DNA of 9,462 nt from Actinomycetota bacterium. GTDB lineage: Bacteria > Actinomycetota > Thermoleophilia > RBG-16-64-13. The notes below the pieces were generated by a model, which was given only the letters and a program-made list of their open reading frames with translations, did not search any database and had not been told where the DNA came from. Each line of letters begins with the position of its first letter. The first letter of the stretch is position 1. Of the stretch, positions 7,001 to 9,462 are shown one piece after another. Location of the stretch: positions 1-9,462 of the forward strand of contig PMIZ01000482.1 of NCBI GenBank assembly GCA_003157225.1, given 5' to 3'. The position numbers and the translations under genes were made by a program.

Positions 7001-9462
7001 ATCTGGGCGTCCGCCTCGGAGATGCTAAGGAGACGCAGTATCTCCTGGCTCTGGAACCAGGCCATCTCGAACGCGCGCTCAGCGAAGTGCCGGTCGCGAT
7101 ACTTCCCGATCAGGGCCAGAGCCCCTTCGCGGGTCTCGGCGACGCCCGAGACCAGGTGCACGGTGGCCGACTCGTCAGGAGCCAGCGTCACCACGCTGCG
7201 GATCGCCACGATGGGATCCAGCACCGGCCCCGCTGTGTTCGACAGGGTCGCCGGTCCGTCCGGGTGGTCGAACGCCGCCGGGTCGGCCGCCGTTCGACCC
7301 CGGCCGATGAAACGAGCGCGGTCGGTCTCATACGAGGCGTCACCCGCGCGGGCACCAGGCACCGCCAGAAGATGGAACATCCACGGCGTCAACTCCCCCG
7401 CGTCTCGTGGGCGGCGCTTGCAGAGGATGGCACCTTGCGCGGGAAGGATCTCGGTCTGCACGAACAAGTTGCTGAACGAGCGATGGGCCAAATCGGCATT
7501 CAAGGGCGCCATGACCACCTCCGCGTAGCTCGTCACCTCGATCGTACGGCGGTCGTCGGACAGGTTGGTCAGGGTGACACGGCGGATCTCGACGTCGTCT
7601 TCGGGCGACACACTGATCTCGGTGTGAGCTTCGATGTCGTGATCGACTCTGCGGTACTCGGCGCGTGCCTGGACGAAGACCGCCTCGTAGCGGTCGGCCT
7701 GGCGTCGCGTTGGCTGATAGGCGGTCGACCAGTAGCTGCCTGTCTCGCGATCACGCAGGTAGATGAAGCTGCCATAGCCGTCGCACGTCGCGTCCTCGCG
7801 CCAACGCGTCACGGCCAGATCGCGCCAACGGCTGTACCCCCCGCCGGCGTGGGTAGCCATGACGTGGTAGTTGCCATTGGAAAGCAAATGGACCTCGGGC
7901 AGGGGCGTGTTCGGGTCCGTATAGACGCGATGGACGGCGCCCGCCTCCCCGACAGCGGCGCGTCCTGCCTCGATCCCCTCGTCCGCCCGCGGGTGCACGA
8001 TGACCGTGTGTTTCGGGACCCGTTCCTGTAGAAGCAATTCGGTGGTGCGGACCAGCGGGTCAGAGAGAAAACGGCGCTGCATCGGTCCATCGAGCAACGC
8101 ATGCGCCAGCCCCAAGAGACTCATCCCTTGGTGATGGGCCATGAAAGAACGGACGATGGCGTGGTTCGTCCCCGGCAGCACGCGTCCCGGGGTGTAGTCA
8201 ACGGCTTCATACAGTCCGTAGTCGCCGAGAAAACCGGCGGACGCCAGAGCTTGCAGGTTGCGGCAGGCATCGCGAGGGACGACCGTCAATGCTAACGCGG
8301 TCGCGTAGGGAGCCACGACCAGGTCCTCGGCCAGTCCGCGCTTGAAGCCCAGTCCGGGCACGCCGAACGCCCGGTACTGGTAGACCTGATTCATGTCGAC
8401 GGCGTTGTAGCACGACTCCGAGATGCCCCAGGGCACGTGACGTTGCCGTCCGTAGTCGATCTGACGCGCCACAGCGCCTCGGCAAGCCTGCTCCAGCAGC
8501 GTGTTCTGGTAGCTAGGCAGGAACAGCCGCGGCATGAGGTACTCGAACATCGAGCCGCTCCACGAGATCAAGCTGACGTCACCACCGTGGCTCGTGAGCA
8601 GACGGCCCAAGGCAAACCAGTGTTTTTGGGGCACCTGCCCTTCAGCGATGAGGAGGAAGCTTGTCAGGCGGGCTTCGGATGCCAGCAGGTCGTAGCAGGC
8701 AGGATCCCGCCGCCGCTCGCCGACGTCGTAGCCGATGCTCAGCAAGTCCCGCGCCGGATCGTACAGGAACTCAAAATCCATCGCCGATAGCGCGTGACAC
8801 CGGTTGATCAGATCGTCGATGATGCTCAGCCGTCTCTCCGCCGCGGTTCTGGTGCCAGACGACCGGCGCCCAGGCTCACCCGGAACTGCGTCCGCAGCAG
8901 CCAACTCTTCCAAGGTGGGAGCCCTCTCGAAGTGCCAGGGATCGGGTACCAGCGAGGTCAGGTCGTCGCGAAATCTGCGGCATTGCCGATTGAGCGCGCG
9001 GGCCCAGTAGCGGAACTCGCCCGCGCCTTCCGGGGAGGGCGCGGCAACCAGTTGCTTGGTGGCAATTTGGAGCCCCTCCAGCAGCGCGCGCGGAAGCCCT
9101 GGTGCATCCCAATCTCCGTGCAGAGACTGAAGGGTGCCCCGCAAGGACGTGATCAGCTTCTCTACCTCGGGAATGGGTGGCGCCGGCGTATGCCCGGCCA
9201 GCGCCAGCAGAGTGTCCTCGAGGCCGTCGAAAGTGCGGGGGCTCAGCACCGGCTGGTCCTTCAACTCGCTGAGGCCGGCCCGCAGGGCCAGCAGGCTCCC
9301 TGCGAGATTGCCGCTATCCACGGAGGAGATGTACTGCGGGTGAAGTGGCTGCAGCGTGCGTGTGTCATACCAGTTATAGAAGTGGCCGCGGAAGCGTTCG
9401 AGCTTCTCCATGGTTGTCATGGCCCGATCGGTCCTCCGCAGGAACTCGCCGGTGGAGATGTA
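4012..9462 (-). CDS. ndvB: Cyclic beta-1,2-glucan synthase, C-terminal 1816 residues (5' end beyond the window)
   Basis: The frame is open to the window edge: codons before the ATG at 9420 read YISTGEFLRRTDRA and continue smoothly into EKLERFRGHFYNWYDT, a typical internal segment of NdvB/ChvB proteins. The ATG is therefore internal. NdvB-type enzymes are inner-membrane proteins of about 2,800 residues that make, cyclise and trim beta-1,2-glucan; the N-terminal membrane and GT84 part should lie to the right. Fragment residues about 210-495 form a glycoamylase-like domain (SWSGSMFEYLMP, GISESCYNAVD, YEAVDYTPG, FMAHHQGMSLL). Two GT36/GH94 beta-sandwich repeats lie near 520-670 (LLSNGNYHV) and 1000-1180 (NGLGGFTLDGREYVI). 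A GH94 phosphorylase-type catalytic domain follows from about 1310 (GAYGFRDQLQD), with the catalytic Asp motif GSGDWNDGMN near 1480, NGGQYTHAAIW, and GGWTWYTGAAGWMYR near 1700. The TAA at 4012 is a natural end. It is probably unrelated to the arsenic genes. Linear-glucan or other GH94 fusion activity cannot be excluded. Confidence 0.93.
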   Translation of the reverse strand, partial: YISTGEFLRRTDRAMTTMEKLERFRGHFYNWYDTRTLQPLHPQYISSVDSGNLAGSLLALRAGLSELKDQPVLSPRTFDGLEDTLLALAGHTPAPPIPEVEKLITSLRGTLQSLHGDWDAPGLPRALLEGLQIATKQLVAAPSPEGAGEFRYWARALNRQCRRFRDDLTSLVPDPWHFERAPTLEELAAADAVPGEPGRRSSGTRTAAERRLSIIDDLINRCHALSAMDFEFLYDPARDLLSIGYDVGERRRDPACYDLLASEARLTSFLLIAEGQVPQKHWFALGRLLTSHGGDVSLISWSGSMFEYLMPRLFLPSYQNTLLEQACRGAVARQIDYGRQRHVPWGISESCYNAVDMNQVYQYRAFGVPGLGFKRGLAEDLVVAPYATALALTVVPRDACRNLQALASAGFLGDYGLYEAVDYTPGRVLPGTNHAIVRSFMAHHQGMSLLGLAHALLDGPMQRRFLSDPLVRTTELLLQERVPKHTVIVHPRADEGIEAGRAAVGEAGAVHRVYTDPNTPLPEVHLLSNGNYHVMATHAGGGYSRWRDLAVTRWREDATCDGYGSFIYLRDRETGSYWSTAYQPTRRQADRYEAVFVQARAEYRRVDHDIEAHTEISVSPEDDVEIRRVTLTNLSDDRRTIEVTSYAEVVMAPLNADLAHRSFSNLFVQTEILPAQGAILCKRRPRDAGELTPWMFHLLAVPGARAGDASYETDRARFIGRGRTAADPAAFDHPDGPATLSNTAGPVLDPIVAIRSVVTLAPDESATVHLVSGVAETREGALALIGKYRDRHFAERAFEMAWFQSQEILRLLSISEADAQIYGRLATSVIHGSALRRAAPNVIERNQLGQPGLWRFGISGDLPIVLVRIGDVSRIDLVKQTLQAHAYWRIKGLAADLVILNEDFSGYRAVLHDEIMSLINTGPEAAVLDKPGGVFVRRAEELSEEDRVLFQTVARVVLTATTETLAEQVQRRAPAERLPAPLEPSRLAVVEVIKALPKRDSVFHNGLGGFTLDGREYVISLEPGRSTPAPWANVIANPYLGTVVSESGSAYTWVENAHEFRLTTFHDDPVSDSGGEAFYIRDEETGAFWSPTPLPARGRSGYECRHGFGYSIFEHDEYGIFSEMTTYVATDAPVKFAVVKLRNHSGRARRLTLTGYWELVLGEWRHANLMHVATEKDADTGALFARNPYSRSRPGRVFFAQSSEGRRTITGNRAEFIGRNGSLSDPAAMRRMRLSGRMGVGLDPCGAIQTQLELADGQEQEIVFVSGAADDRSEAQQLVGRFAGPAGARQALEEVWAHWNRTLGAVYLETPDRALDVLANGWLIYQTLSCRVWGRSGYYQSGGAYGFRDQLQDTMALMHATPWIAREHLLRCAERQFREGDVQHWWHPPQGQGVRTHSSDDYLWLPYATCRYVLATGDTGVLDEQVPFLEGRALSPSEEAYYDLPQRSTELATLYEHCARSIKHGLRFGRNGLPLMGSGDWNDGMNLVGRGGKGESVWLAWFLLENLRLFGDLAGRRGDDELKRLCVGQAEELRANVEAHAWDGGWYRRAYFDDGTPLGSSANDECRIDSISQSWAVISEAGDQLRARQAMAAVDELLVKPEASLIELLDPPFDTSSLEPGYIKGYVPGVRENGGQYTHAAIWAVMAFAMMGDAERAWELFSMLNPIHHGDQTEKSELYKVEPYVMSADIYGAPPHTGRGGWTWYTGAAGWMYRLALETLLGLHLEVDKLRLAPLVPKDWKSYKIHYRYRETFYHITIERTEGTPGASQSETTRTEPERVKRVRMDGADLDQTGPLQGTIALVDDRRDHFVEVQLG

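Noticed and set aside
6808..8031. Open frame of 407 codons on the plus strand
   Set aside because: It lies fully antisense to the glucan synthase, whose frame has clear domain motifs throughout. High GC leaves long antisense frames open, and the translation shows no family motif.

Overview
The window is a high-GC bacterial segment in which every gene I can support lies on the minus strand. The gene set (ACR3-type arsenite efflux, many Cys-rich Fe-S proteins, a very large cyclic beta-glucan synthase) would suit a soil, sediment or subsurface proteobacterium or a related deep-branching phylum. There is no rRNA or other marker, so the taxonomy is only a guess.

Read in the direction of transcription (right to left), the window opens inside a giant cyclic beta-1,2-glucan synthase (NdvB/ChvB family). 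Its last 1816 residues occupy 9462-4012, and its N-terminus lies outside the window. About 250 bp without a convincing gene follow. Next come an ACR3-family arsenite efflux permease (start near 3765 or 3711, end 2542) and an overlapping calcineurin-like metallophosphoesterase (2579-1845). A 161 bp gap with a promoter-like sequence leads to a tight cluster of small redox proteins: a stand-alone HdrA-N-terminus-like Fe-S protein (1683-1282), a two-cluster ferredoxin (1289-1002), and a fusion of a DGC-type putative zinc-binding domain to a GcvH-like lipoyl domain (1005-145). A second DGC-type protein starts at 133 and runs off the left end.

The most interesting feature is the coupling of an arsenite exporter with a lipoyl-carrier/ferredoxin/HdrA-like/DGC cassette. 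The two blocks carry the same composite regulatory motif: a GTATAA-N4-TTATAC type palindrome with CATTGT at a fixed 6-nt spacing, at 1773-1800 and 3766-3793. This suggests one regulator controls both. Trivalent arsenic binds vicinal dithiols such as dihydrolipoate, so a dedicated lipoyl protein beside an arsenite pump is chemically suggestive. The function of the cassette is inference and is not shown by the sequence. No arsR, arsC or arsM is visible in the window.
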